Assembly (NCBI GenBank): GCA_026929865.2
Contig: CM049407.1
Location: 20,852,501 to 20,916,500 of the forward strand
From: Hyperoplus lanceolatus
Taxonomy: Eukaryota > Chordata > Actinopteri > Uranoscopiformes > Ammodytidae
Length of the DNA stretch: 64,000 nt
Direction of reading: 5' to 3'
The position numbers and the translations under genes are program-made. The notes under the pieces were generated by a model. That model did no database searches. It had not been told where the DNA came from and saw only the letters and a list, made by a program, of their open reading frames with translations. This document shows positions 44,237 to 56,200 of the stretch, in pieces. Every line of letters starts with the position of its first letter. Position 1 is the first letter of the stretch.

Positions 44237-47200
44237 CTAGACTCCACACAGCAGTCCCAGAAAAGAAGAGGAGGAGCAGCAGCTGAGCTCCGGCACCCTG
44301 GTCCTCACCACACGGTCGGGTCCTTCCACTCTTCTCTCCCGCGCAGGCATCTCAAAGTCTTCTTCACGGTGCTTTTTCTTGCAATACCTCACCCCCACAA
44401 AGATAGCCAGGAGGATCAGGATGACACCACAGCAGCCTCCCACCGCCGCGGCCAGGATGCTGATCTCAGAGAGGGAGACTAGAAGCAACAAGACCCAGAA
44501 TCAGTGATAACAGTGGGTGAAAGCTGAAGGCTGGACATTTGAGAGAACAAAATAGAGATAACATTTGACTAAAAAATAAAACAGTGTCCTATTGATTAAA
44601 CATACTGTCATTATCATCATTTTGCAAGCATTCCACTCCTAGCACATTTCTCCTGAGCAAGACAGTGAACCCCTACCTTTTCCATGGAAGACCTTGACCT
44701 CTGACCTTTCTGTGGAAAAGGGCTAAGAAAGGTACCCCTTTCTTATCATATTAACAACACTGATGGTAATGACTGACAAGCTCAGCTGTAGTACTTGGTA
44801 CTTTGATGCAGATGAAAAGTAAAGGACTTTACATTTCCACAAAAGTGGCCGAGTCTAACCTTTGTTGACGACTCTGAGGATGATCTCTCCATTACTGCCG
44901 TGCACATCCGGAAGGTTGCGCACCTGGCAGGTGTAGGTGCCGTTAAATGTGGGAGGCACCTCATGCAGGGTGATGGTAGCATCCTTTCTCAAAATGTCTC
45001 CTGACCACACCGCATGGCCTTTAAAACGCCCGCTGGTGGGAGGGTATGGGATCTCCTGGTAGTAAAACACCTGACACACAAATACACAGACACACACACT
45101 AGTTTCTTGCCATTCATATCTGCTGTCACTAAGGTATGTTTATGCATGTTTGTTTGAGCCTTTTCAGTGGTAATGACCTCATGTCTACAGTGCTGTGGAT
45201 TAGTCCCCACAGCTACCAGGAAATGTGTAGTTATTACGTTGTATGAAACACATAAAGTACTGTGCTAAATGTGTTGCCACTAACACTTCAAGCACAATGC
45301 ATTATGTATTACTTTCCATAAAAATTTTGCAAGTGGAAAATTGCAATTACATAGCCGTTAAGAGAGGGCAAGTACATTATGTGGCTCTTTGTTACACAAA
45401 TGGGGATGAACCAAATGTGGTTAATTTAGCTGAAAATCTGAAACAAGCAACACTTTTAAGGCCCTATAAAAAATCATGACTGGATTTGATTTAAAATGGC
45501 ATTCAAATACAATAAGCACACATTCAGAGCATTTTTTGATAGGAACAGTTTCTACACACCGACTCTTCGGATCCTGAAGCCAATGGACGGAAGTTCCAAG
45601 ACACCGCGACGGTTTTAAGCGTCACTGGATGATTGGTAGAGAATGTGCACTTCAGTTTCACATTGGTCCCGTTGACTGCCTCCACCTCAGCTGGAGTGTA
45701 AATAACTATTCCACTGACACGTTGCACCCCTGAAATAAAGACATCGTAGTGAGAAAGAAACATTGTTTTCACTGCTTATTCAACACAGAAACACCATCTC
45801 TGATGATCAGATCTGATCAGATATCCGTTGTTTATGGTTTGTACCTATACAACTGTCAGTTTCTTGTGAAGAACCTCTATCTTCACATTTCTATAAGACT
45901 TCCCTTTAGTATTTCAGCACAGCAAACAAAAGAGCAAATACCTCAAATAATCGAATAGCTGCTACGCCCACTATGGGTTAATGATTACAAGTTTGTACAA
46001 GTGCAGAGGGTCACGTCGTCCCCGCCTTCACATTTGTCTTGTACGACATTATCTGAAAAGAAAAGGTTTGCATGTTTGTTTTTGAACATCTGTTCAATAA
46101 TACATCTTATAGGTGGAACAAAAATGATCTGTCATATTTAACTTTAAACCCAGGTTAGGTGTACAAAGATATTTCCTTCAATGTGTTCACTGAAGTTAAA
46201 ATGTGATGAGCAGACCTGCAGATTAAAGCATTCCTGCTAATAAACCACATAGATGAAAAAGCCAAGAATGTGCTATAATCCTGCAAGAGGGGATAGAAGA
46301 TAAAAAGTATGACTGTAGAAAAAATAACTAAAACTAGCAGGAGTAGGACATTAGCATTAAGTACAGATGATATAGCAGGACACAGACCGTGTCCCTCTGT
46401 ATGGAGAACCTACAGACTTACCTGAACAATGAAAGAAGACATACTGGCAATGCTTAGGGAAAGAATAATCATAAAAATAATAATAATAAAAATAAATAAT
46501 GCTAAATAAGAGGTAGGAGTAGGCTGAACTCAAGCAATATATCTTTGCAAATGTCACATTAAAAATGGTAGAGGAGAGTGGCCTAAGTTGTGCATTTTGG
46601 AAGTTGTGCCACCCCTTGTTTCTAGAAAACCGTGGAAGAAATTGGAAATGTGACCACATATTTAAGAAGAGCTATCCATTTGACTCATCCTGTAAAGAAG
46701 GGAGACACAAGGAATAAGATATAAGCACATTTAAGCTCAAAAAACTGTGTTTTGCCTTTCAAAGTAAAATTTTCATGATCAAGGTTTTTTGATTATTGTG
46801 TCTGAACAATTATAGACAAATTTGAAAACATTTGACAAATGTTTTAGTGCTTTGGTATGCTACATTTTGAGTCTATACAGTTAGCACGATGTCAGCCCTA
46901 AATTGCTGCATCATGCTTATTATCCAAATTTCTGGGATTGGGGTGATTTGTGCCAAAGGGCCTGGGTGAGTTATAAGTAAGTAAGTAAAATGTATTTATA
47001 AAAGCACATTTATGACAGTTTGCACCGTCCAAAGTGCTGTACATAGTGCATTCAGTAGGTAAACAATGAAGGTAAAATAACAATAACCAAAATAAAAGAC
47101 GTAAAGCCCATACATCCACATAAACACAGATAGTAGCAGAGGTAAGATAGTTAATGGGGAGGAAACACCAGGGTGTACATATGGGTTTTGAGCCTTGATT

Positions 47201-50200
47201 TAAAAAGGCAGAAATGTAGGGGAATCACATTTGTCAGGTGGCAGTTGGTTCCACAAGCACGGAGCAACTAGTGCAAAGTACATTTCTGAGAGTTGTGCCA
47301 GTGGCATGGCTGTATACGTTGGTCACCAAAAGAAAGTGATTGTCTACAGTAGCTCAGAAGAGAGTGACATCTCAATTCGACTTAACGACACCACTGATGA
47401 GAGTTCAGATGGCCAGAAAGATGATGATGGTGACTTTGTCATTGTGAGCTTTGCAAGTAAAACCATTAGATCTGCTAGGCCTTGTTTAAGAAAATTGTCC
47501 TTGAATCTTTGTCAACTATTTACTTTATTTACTTTAAATACACCTTAAATAAGTGATTGTCTAATGGATTTGTCTTGCATTACAGTTTATGAGATATATA
47601 TCAATGGCACAATTCACCCCATGGTATTCTCTCCAACCGCACAACTTACACCACACCGGGGGCAAGTTGTGCATCAAGACAACTTTTTTTCCGAAAGCTA
47701 TATTTCTTCAACAGTTTATTCCAGATCCAAAGTTTTTATTGCCAGGGATGCACAACACCCTGAAATATATGTACATATTTGAATTGGAGACTTTACTGTC
47801 AAGGCCTTACTTTAAAGCAGGGCTGTACAGTGCGACAGTTTTGATCGCATTTGCTACTGAAATTGGTCACGTGCGATGATGAATACAATTCCACTCGCAC
47901 GAGTGCGACAGCTTGCTAATGAGCAGATGCTGTCCGTCTGAGACACAGAGGAGTGCTGCACAACACTGCTTAGAGGCCTCTACATTAACACTCTCCAAAT
48001 TCGGGTAAATGTAGTCTTAGGCGAGTAAGTTATTGAGTCCACCCTCCACTTTGGCTGGTGAAAGATGAGCTCGGGACCTGTGCTTGTGCGGCGATTAATA
48101 CACTTCACCAACGGTAATAACCGGAAGGAGACGGCACAGTTAAGTTAGCGCGTGTGCAAACAGAACATTTCCTGTGCGCCTTCACATTAAAAGCCTGTTA
48201 CTAGCCAAACGTGAGTTGACTTTTATTTTGAAGCCGGAAAGAACAAGAAGTTAGCGCTTTACAGCCCTGCAGTGCGCTAGCTTGAAAATCAACTGCTTCA
48301 GCTGCAGAGAGCAGTCAACAGTAGTCTTTTAACCCATTGATGACGGCTGCTGCGCGATGCCACATTGGCTCTCCTGCCTGATGCTGCGTCGCGCAGCATT
48401 ATTACTTTATCTAATTTTCATGGCATTCCCAGCATAGAATGCACTGTCATTGGTTCAAATACACATGAGGTGGGTTTTGTTGATTTTTTTAAGACCACGT
48501 GACCACCCAAAAGTTGTGTGGTTTGCCAAAAATCACGTCAATCAAAAAAATAAAAAATAAAATAATAAAACAAAATTATTAAAAAAATACGCCAGCTATG
48601 TCGGCGACAGAACAGTTAGTGGCGTTTGGTGCGCAGAATCAAGGTCTACTATAGACTACTGACGAAAATCACACAACACATTGCATCTATTTATTAACAA
48701 TATTTAATAATTTTCTAATTCATCTCATTTTGACGATTTTTAGAAATATTTGTTGGTTTGTAAGCGCTAAGGGAGCATGTTTAAATAAAACCTGTGAACC
48801 TCAACTTTTAAATGTATTTTATTTCATGTTTCTATGTGCTACACAGGCTTAGATATTAAGATTTTGGTAGACTTGACAATTCCTACTATTTTTTCAGAAA
48901 ACCCTCAGGCATTAAGGACATGCATCCTAGATTGCCATAGTCATCAATGGGTTAAAACAAAGTTTGAAATAACTGATAAGCCACTGAAGAACTACTCCCA
49001 ACACATTCACAACAACCTATTTAACTTATTCCAAATTTTACCAATATGTATAGGCCTACTTATTTATTTAATAGGCTATGTTTAATGTTTTAAAGTTTGG
49101 TTTTAATTAACAGAAGGACATTTAACAAAACAAATTATTATTATGAATATAATAATGATATGTATATATACAGAAAATATATAGATATTAATTTTATGGG
49201 GATAAATAATTCTGAATCAGCAAAAAATTACAATTTGCAGGTTAGATTTTTTTGTCTAAATTGCAATCAGTGCACCCCTATTAATTTTTCTACAATTATT
49301 ACTGCACACACTAGGATATGATATTAATTGAGAATTTCAAATGAGACCAAGATGACAGGCTAAAAGGTAATTAGAGCGAAATGCATGGGTTAAGGTTATG
49401 CAGGTTTTCGATCATACTTTGTGTGCTACTGAATTTATTTTTGTGCTACTGATTTTTTTTGCTTGCTAGCACCAGTGCTACCACCTAAAAAAATAAGCGT
49501 ACAGCCCTGCTTTAAAGTCACTTTGAGTGAAAAGTTGCACAACTTCGGCCACTCTCCCCTATAGTGACTTATCTAAGTGCAAACATTTTCATTTCGGAAT
49601 CATTTATTTTTCACTTGATCAATGTATTAATTGTATATTCATTCATATGTACAGCTATTTATAGGTATGGAAAAACCCCATTCTTCAATGAAGAATGGGT
49701 TTCTTTGTCTAATTCCTGAGAACTTTTTATCTTCAACACTATCGCATCCACCTATTGATGCCTGCTGCAAAGGGCACAATGATTATCTTCTCATGTGTAT
49801 CGCCAGCCATAGAAGGAAAACACAGTTTGAATGTGTTGATGTAGCAAGAAAAGAAAGAAAACATGCCACATTTGCATCCCATTCATTTCAATCAAGACGG
49901 GTGTTACCAGCAATATGTTTGTAAAACCTTTGTTTGCAAAACCATACCTTTAAATTTACAAGGGTATGGTCTTTTTGTTGAGTGTGCTGGTTTCCCTTTA
50001 GCTAGTACAAATACATCCGATGCCTCTGGTTAAATCCACAAGCCACAGGAAGCCTTAGGAGACGATTATTTGAATAGGAAAATCTAATTGACTGACAGGT
50101 TCTTTGCAAAAATGTTCAGACATGTTAACTCCTATACATCATATGTATTAAATTCTGCAGACAAAGTAGATTGACAGCACAAATCTTCATTTTCAACTTA

Positions 50201-53200
50201 ATTTTTGGGTGATTATTACTCGTATATTTTAATTTTAGTGTGGTTTCTTGTATAGCAGACACTGTAATGTTTGTTCCTTTCAGTAGGACAGCTCAGCACA
50301 CTATTTACCAAAGCAAATTCATAAAACCTGCATGAGCTTGTTACCATTTAATATACTGAAAATAAAAACAGGTCTGAGCGCAACAGTATTTACAAGTGAC
50401 GTTACATTTTAGTTCAGTTCCTTCGTATCTCCCACACTGCACAAGAGCCTGGGAACATTACTAAGGATGGTTTATTTGTTACAAAGCAATGTTCCCTGCT
50501 ATCTACCCGTTGGGACGTCATGACACGGCTTATCAGACATACGGCCTTAAATGCAACTCCACATTTAGTTATCTACTGGCCTGGGACACTCTCATTTTAG
50601 ATGCCCTGGGACTGCACTGGTGTCAACCTCAAGTCTAAAAGTATATCATATTTGCCATAGAGACATCTGTAATTCCAGCACAGGCCCGGACTAAGATGTG
50701 GTGTTTCCACGCAAGTCCAAACAGCTCCTGAGTATTTACAAATGGCAGTCTCTTTGAGCAAAACTACATCTGATTATCAACACAGGTGAAAGACAGCACA
50801 GCATCATGTTTTCTTCAAAGCCAATAGTTGTGCAAATTTTGGAATATGCTAGTTAGAATGTGGACAACATCTGTTAAAAATCACACTCAATAATAGTGAA
50901 ATTAGCAGTGCATTACCCTTGTTATAGCATCTCAAACTGTGAACTGGCACGTCTGGATTTGCGGTATTGCAGGATTCAGTTCTCCAAAAATCAGGGTAAA
51001 GCTGTCTGAAAGGGAGGGGGTGGGGGAGGGGGCTGCATTGCACTGAAACACTTATATATTTGGCTGATATATTCATTGACAGAAACAGAAGGACCTGTCA
51101 ATTAATCTAGCTGCTCTCTCACAGAATTACACTGACCAGCACAAGGAGGGTGCCATTGTATAGCGCTTTGAGTGTTACTTAGGCATAGGATAAAAGCACT
51201 ATATAAATGCGGCCCATTTACCATTTATATTATGCATCACTGCTCATCTGGACAAAGGAAATTACATGAACAGCAGTCCCACAGTACACACCAGTGAACT
51301 GAAGCTCAGACTGTAATAGGTGCTGATGATTCAAATCAATGATAATTTGTGTGAAACATACACTGTTGCGTTTTAATGCCAATATCCCTGTAAACCTAGT
51401 ACTGGGGAGAGCTTTTATTCCCCTGTGCCTTTAACTTTTACCCATAGCTTAAAGAATGAATAGCTTCAAGATTTCTGACACTCTGTCCTTGTGATATGAC
51501 ACAACTTTGCAGTGTTTGGGAATGATTGTGCAGGAATTTAAGCTGTTGACTTTCGTTACCATAAACACACAAATATAGGAGAAATTGGCGATGGCCCTAT
51601 AGCCAAAAATCTTCCTTAGGGCATGCTCTAACAGTGTGCAAAAGCTCATGTTTGTATTAAAAAAGCAAAATGCATTCACATATCTGCTGGACTAATAGGG
51701 CTCCCTATTTGTCCATTCTATCCACTCCATTCTATTTTGAAGACTTGTGCTGGTTGCAAGTCTAATTTAAGGCTCATAATCACCTCTCACAAATAAATAG
51801 TATGGGTATATTATACATTTTCTGAATCATCAGAGTGCCTTGAGTACTGAAGTTGTTGAGTTTTGTGTCCCTGGTGTTCTTTCATTCAACAGGAATAAAA
51901 GAAAGGATACTGTATCGGCGGAACTTGTGAGAAAATGTGTTATATTTCTGGTTTAAAGAAGTCATGTGACCTCTGTGTTCGTCAGACAGATTCAGTACTG
52001 GGCTTAAATGAAAGCCTTAAAGGTCCCCTTTCCAGTGATACCAAGCATCATATTATGGAATATATACAATATCCCTAACATGAGCCTAAACCAGATATAC
52101 ACCGGATTCCAAAAACGCAATTTATCTTAGGGGGTTAGTAACTTCAAGAGCTGAAAAAAGTGATTTCGCTACCAACCCGTCACTGCTATCGTGATTTTTC
52201 TAGTACTAGGGGTTTATACCTTGCCAAAAAACAATGATAGCATTTGCCCCCCCCAGATGATACCGATGGCCCAAATTTGGGGCCCTGGCTCATGGACTAA
52301 AATGGTGATAATCAAACCTCTAGTAAAACTGACACATGCTGTTCATTTTCAACCAGTACATAACTGCTGCAGCTGTTATGCATTTATGCAGCTGCTACAG
52401 TAAATAAGTGCATATTTGGCAAGTTTTCTTGACTTAACTGAGACAGATTGTCTGACCATGCGTGGAAAATAATTAAATTTTACATTTCAAATTAAGAGAC
52501 TTTAAATATAAGTCAATATTCAATTATGAACTAATATAATAAACAGTTGATTAGCTATGAGTTGTTATCACCATGCCTGCTGTTTTATGGAAAAGTATAG
52601 CCTGATACTAATTGGTAATTTCTTGTTTTCAACTGGGACTATTATCTGATAGAGGGAAGCTAAGAGCAGGAACTAAATCTGATATAGTCCATTGCCTGGA
52701 GGAATCCACAAAAGAAGAGGATGACGTGCAACATAAGGTTGATGCAGTGGTGTTAGATGGTCCAGCAGTTGTTCATATGCTGAAGCCTGACTCTGCAAAG
52801 ACATTTCATGATTATGCCCAACACATATTCATTCCCTACATAAAGATGCAGTTGGCCAAAGCAAAGAGGGTGGATATTGTATGGGACACATATAGACCCG
52901 ATTCGCTTAATATAGACCCGATTCGCTTAAACAACAAACAAGAGAACACAGAGGGGAAGGTGTGCGTCGAAGAGTAGAACCTCAAAGTGCAGTCCCAAAA
53001 AACTGGGGAGAGTTCCTCAGAGTGGATGATAATAAAACTGAACTGTTTGGTTTCTTGAGCAGAGAAGTCATATCTATTCCCACTGAAACACAAATAATCA
53101 GCACTTTCAATGAAGAAGTGGTTTGTCGACAGCCAACATCAACTGAAGGCATAAGTCCTTTTTCCCATGAGGAGGCTGACAGTCACATTATGGTACATGT

Positions 53201-56200
53201 TGCAGATGCAGCAAAGCAGTACGATACAATACTTATACGCACAGTAGACAGCGATGTAGTAGTACTTGCAATTCAAGTCTTTGCCCAGCTGACCTCACTA
53301 CTGTCCACACTGTGGGTAGCATATGGAACTAGCAAACATTTTCGACTTATTGCTTATCAGGCGGGCCATTGCTGGAGCCAATCACTGCAGCCTGCAATGA
53401 ATCATGTGAGACCTGAAGGATGGGGCTGGACCAATGTCAATGGAGGGCCATGGGAAGTTGTCTGGAGCTCACTTCCAGAAGCAAGCAAGGTTTGCCAAGA
53501 ACTTTTGCGGTGTGGATGCAACAAAGGCTGTCAAAAAAACTGCAAATGCGCAAAAGCTCTTCTTGCCTGCACAGCTCTTTGCAAATGTGGAGGATCTTGC
53601 TGACTAAATCAACTGCACTCTAATAGCGCATTTTAATCAACTTGTGAAGTAAACATATATTAATTTATCCTTTGTTTGTCTTTTCATTATAATCTGAAAT
53701 ATATATCACTGTATTTTTGCCATCAATTTTGATACTTGGAGTGATGAACAGAAATTTGCATATTCTGGCCACCTTAAGCCATTGATGACTATGGCAGTCT
53801 AGGATGCATGTCCTTAATGCCTGAGGGTTTTCTAAAAAAATAGTACGAATTGTCAAGTCTACCAAAACCTTAATATCTAAGCCTGTGTAGCACATAGAAA
53901 CATGAAATAAAATACATTTAAAAGTTGAGGTTCACAGGTTTTATTTAAACATGCTCCCTTAGCGCTTACAAACCAACAAATATTTCTAAAAATCGTCAAA
54001 ATGAGATGAATTAGAAAATTATTAAATATTGTTAATAAATAGATGCAATGTGTTGTGTGATTTTCGTCAGTAGTCTATAGTAGACCTTAATTCTGCGCAC
54101 CAAACGCCACTAACTGTTCCGTCGCCGACATAGCCGGCGTATTTTTTTTATTATTTTGTTTTATTTTCTTATTTTTTATTTTTTTGATTGATGTGATTTT
54201 CGGCAAACCACACAACTTTTGGGTGGTCACGTGGTCTTAAAAAAAAATCAACAAAACCCACCTCATGTGTATTTGAACCAATGACAGTGCATTCTATGCT
54301 GGGAATGCCATGAAAATTAGATAAAGTAATAATGCTGCGCGATGCAGCATCAGGCAGGAGAGCCAATGTGGCATCGCGAAGCAGCCGTCATCAATGGGTT
54401 AAGCCATTGTCACATTCATGACACAGTAAAGTAAATATTATTCAAAGGGTCTCCAAACAGTGTTAATTTGAACCTATGATCTTGGAAACCTACAGTAGAC
54501 ACCAAAAATAGGTTTCTATGATCAATGGATCCAGAAATATAGAGGTTGTAAGATGAAAGCCATAGACATTATAAAGGATAGACGCCGCATTGGGCGTTGA
54601 GCGCGAAAAATGCGGGCGCCATCTTGGACCGGTCACACGTTCCACTCAGTGTAGTCTGTTTGGCAGGTGGAATGAACTGTCAGCGCATGTAATTAATCAT
54701 ATCTCATTAAATACCAAACTGATTTTCACGCGGTTTTCTTTGCAGCAAAGATCATACATGTAGCTAAGATACAGGGCACAAGTTTCGACGTGTTTTAATA
54801 TTCATAGTAGGGCTGGGTATCGTCAAGGACTTCGCGATACGATACATATCACGATACACTGGTCACGATACGATATATCACGATATATTGCATATCTTGA
54901 TATATCACGATATATTGCGATATTCCATAAACAAGTTGCCTTGTCAAACATAACAGCAAAATATATTGATAGTTGCACAGACAAATGAAGTCAAAACTAT
55001 TTAATTCACAACTTCCTTTACTATTTTTCTTCCTTTTTTTGGTTTTGGCAAATGATCAAACACTGCTGCAGCTGCTTAACATCAAAATAACAAATCCAAT
55101 TCACTCTTGTACTAACTGTACAGGACACAATGAAAATGAAAACACATCAGTGTGCTTTTGTGACACAGTGAATCTTAAGTATTTTTATAAACAAAACTGA
55201 TCTAACTTCAATAGTCAGTATCCTAGAGGCTCAGGCCTGACAGCAGACATGGGTTTGAATCTGACCCATGGTTGTTTCATTCCCTCTCTGCCCCACTTCA
55301 TATCTGTATCTCTGCACTGTCAATAAAGCCTTGAAAAGCAAAAAAAAAAAAAAAAAATTATAAAAAAAGTAATTAAAAAAAAAAAACGATATTTTGATAT
55401 AAAAATCGATACTGATATCGGGAAACTAAGTATCGCGATATATCGATATTTAAATTTTTTGACACAGCCCTAATTCATAGTGGGCTTAACAGTCATAGAA
55501 GATTCTGATATGATATAATAACCAGACGTCCGAGTCACACACTTCGTCCGGGAGGAGATTGAAACGGAGGATGTGTTTCTGCTTGGGGAACATATTGAGG
55601 AGACACAGTTTGGCATCGACAACCACCATTCCGACTTGTTGTCATTGGTTGTGTCTGTCTTTCACAAATTAAATCTGCACCACATTGCCAAACTCGCCTC
55701 GCTTGAATTTCTCTCCGGAGTAAAATGCGATTGTAAGGATGGTTAACTTTATTTTATGCATTTGAGTATTATTGTTTGCTGTTTGATTTTCCCTTAATTT
55801 AATACTTTTGATTGCTGTGGTTTTGTATTGAATGTGTTTTTAAATGTACCGCGCTGCAAGGCACGCATTGATTTCCTGTCTGTGTCTGAGGAACCAACTC
55901 GAGACTAGACTGAACTTGGTATTCCCCCCTAGTATAGAACATTGGACAACCAAGAAGACTTTGCTTTTAAAAAATCCCGTCCTCTTTTAAGAGGCAATTG
56001 CCTAACAAGCTTGTGTTTTAAATTAGAGAAATAAAACATATTTTAAATGAACACTCATGTTGCCCTTCTCTTTTAATGAGATATTATACACTGTTTTTTA
56101 TTTATAGGCTATTTAATGCCTTCATGGGAAACATCCACCCTTCATATGTACCATGCTCGACTACTCCTCCTAAATTGCCCCGAGCTAACTCCAGTTTAGG

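Larger units (their letters stand above)
46571..49559. mobile_element. TA-flanked TIR element hosting nested insertions
   Basis: Left end GAGGAGAGTGGCCTAAGTTG and right end CAACTTCGGCCACTCTCCCC are inverted, with TA at 46569-46570 and 49560-49561. The host parts are about 46571-47817 and 49518-49559. A hAT element (47818-49509) sits inside, and inside that a piggyBac-type MITE. TA duplication and the coding fragment near 47.4 kb suggest a pogo/Tigger-like origin, not proven. Confidence 0.7.

Noticed and set aside
47231-47548. Considered as an exon of a host gene
   Set aside because: It lies between transposon TIRs, starts in a retroposon tail and resembles transposon-encoded C-termini.
48834-49085. 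Frame CYTGLDIKILVDLT..., also present at 53665-53895
   Set aside because: It is repeated only because it lies in the two MITE copies; it does not resemble piggyBac transposase.
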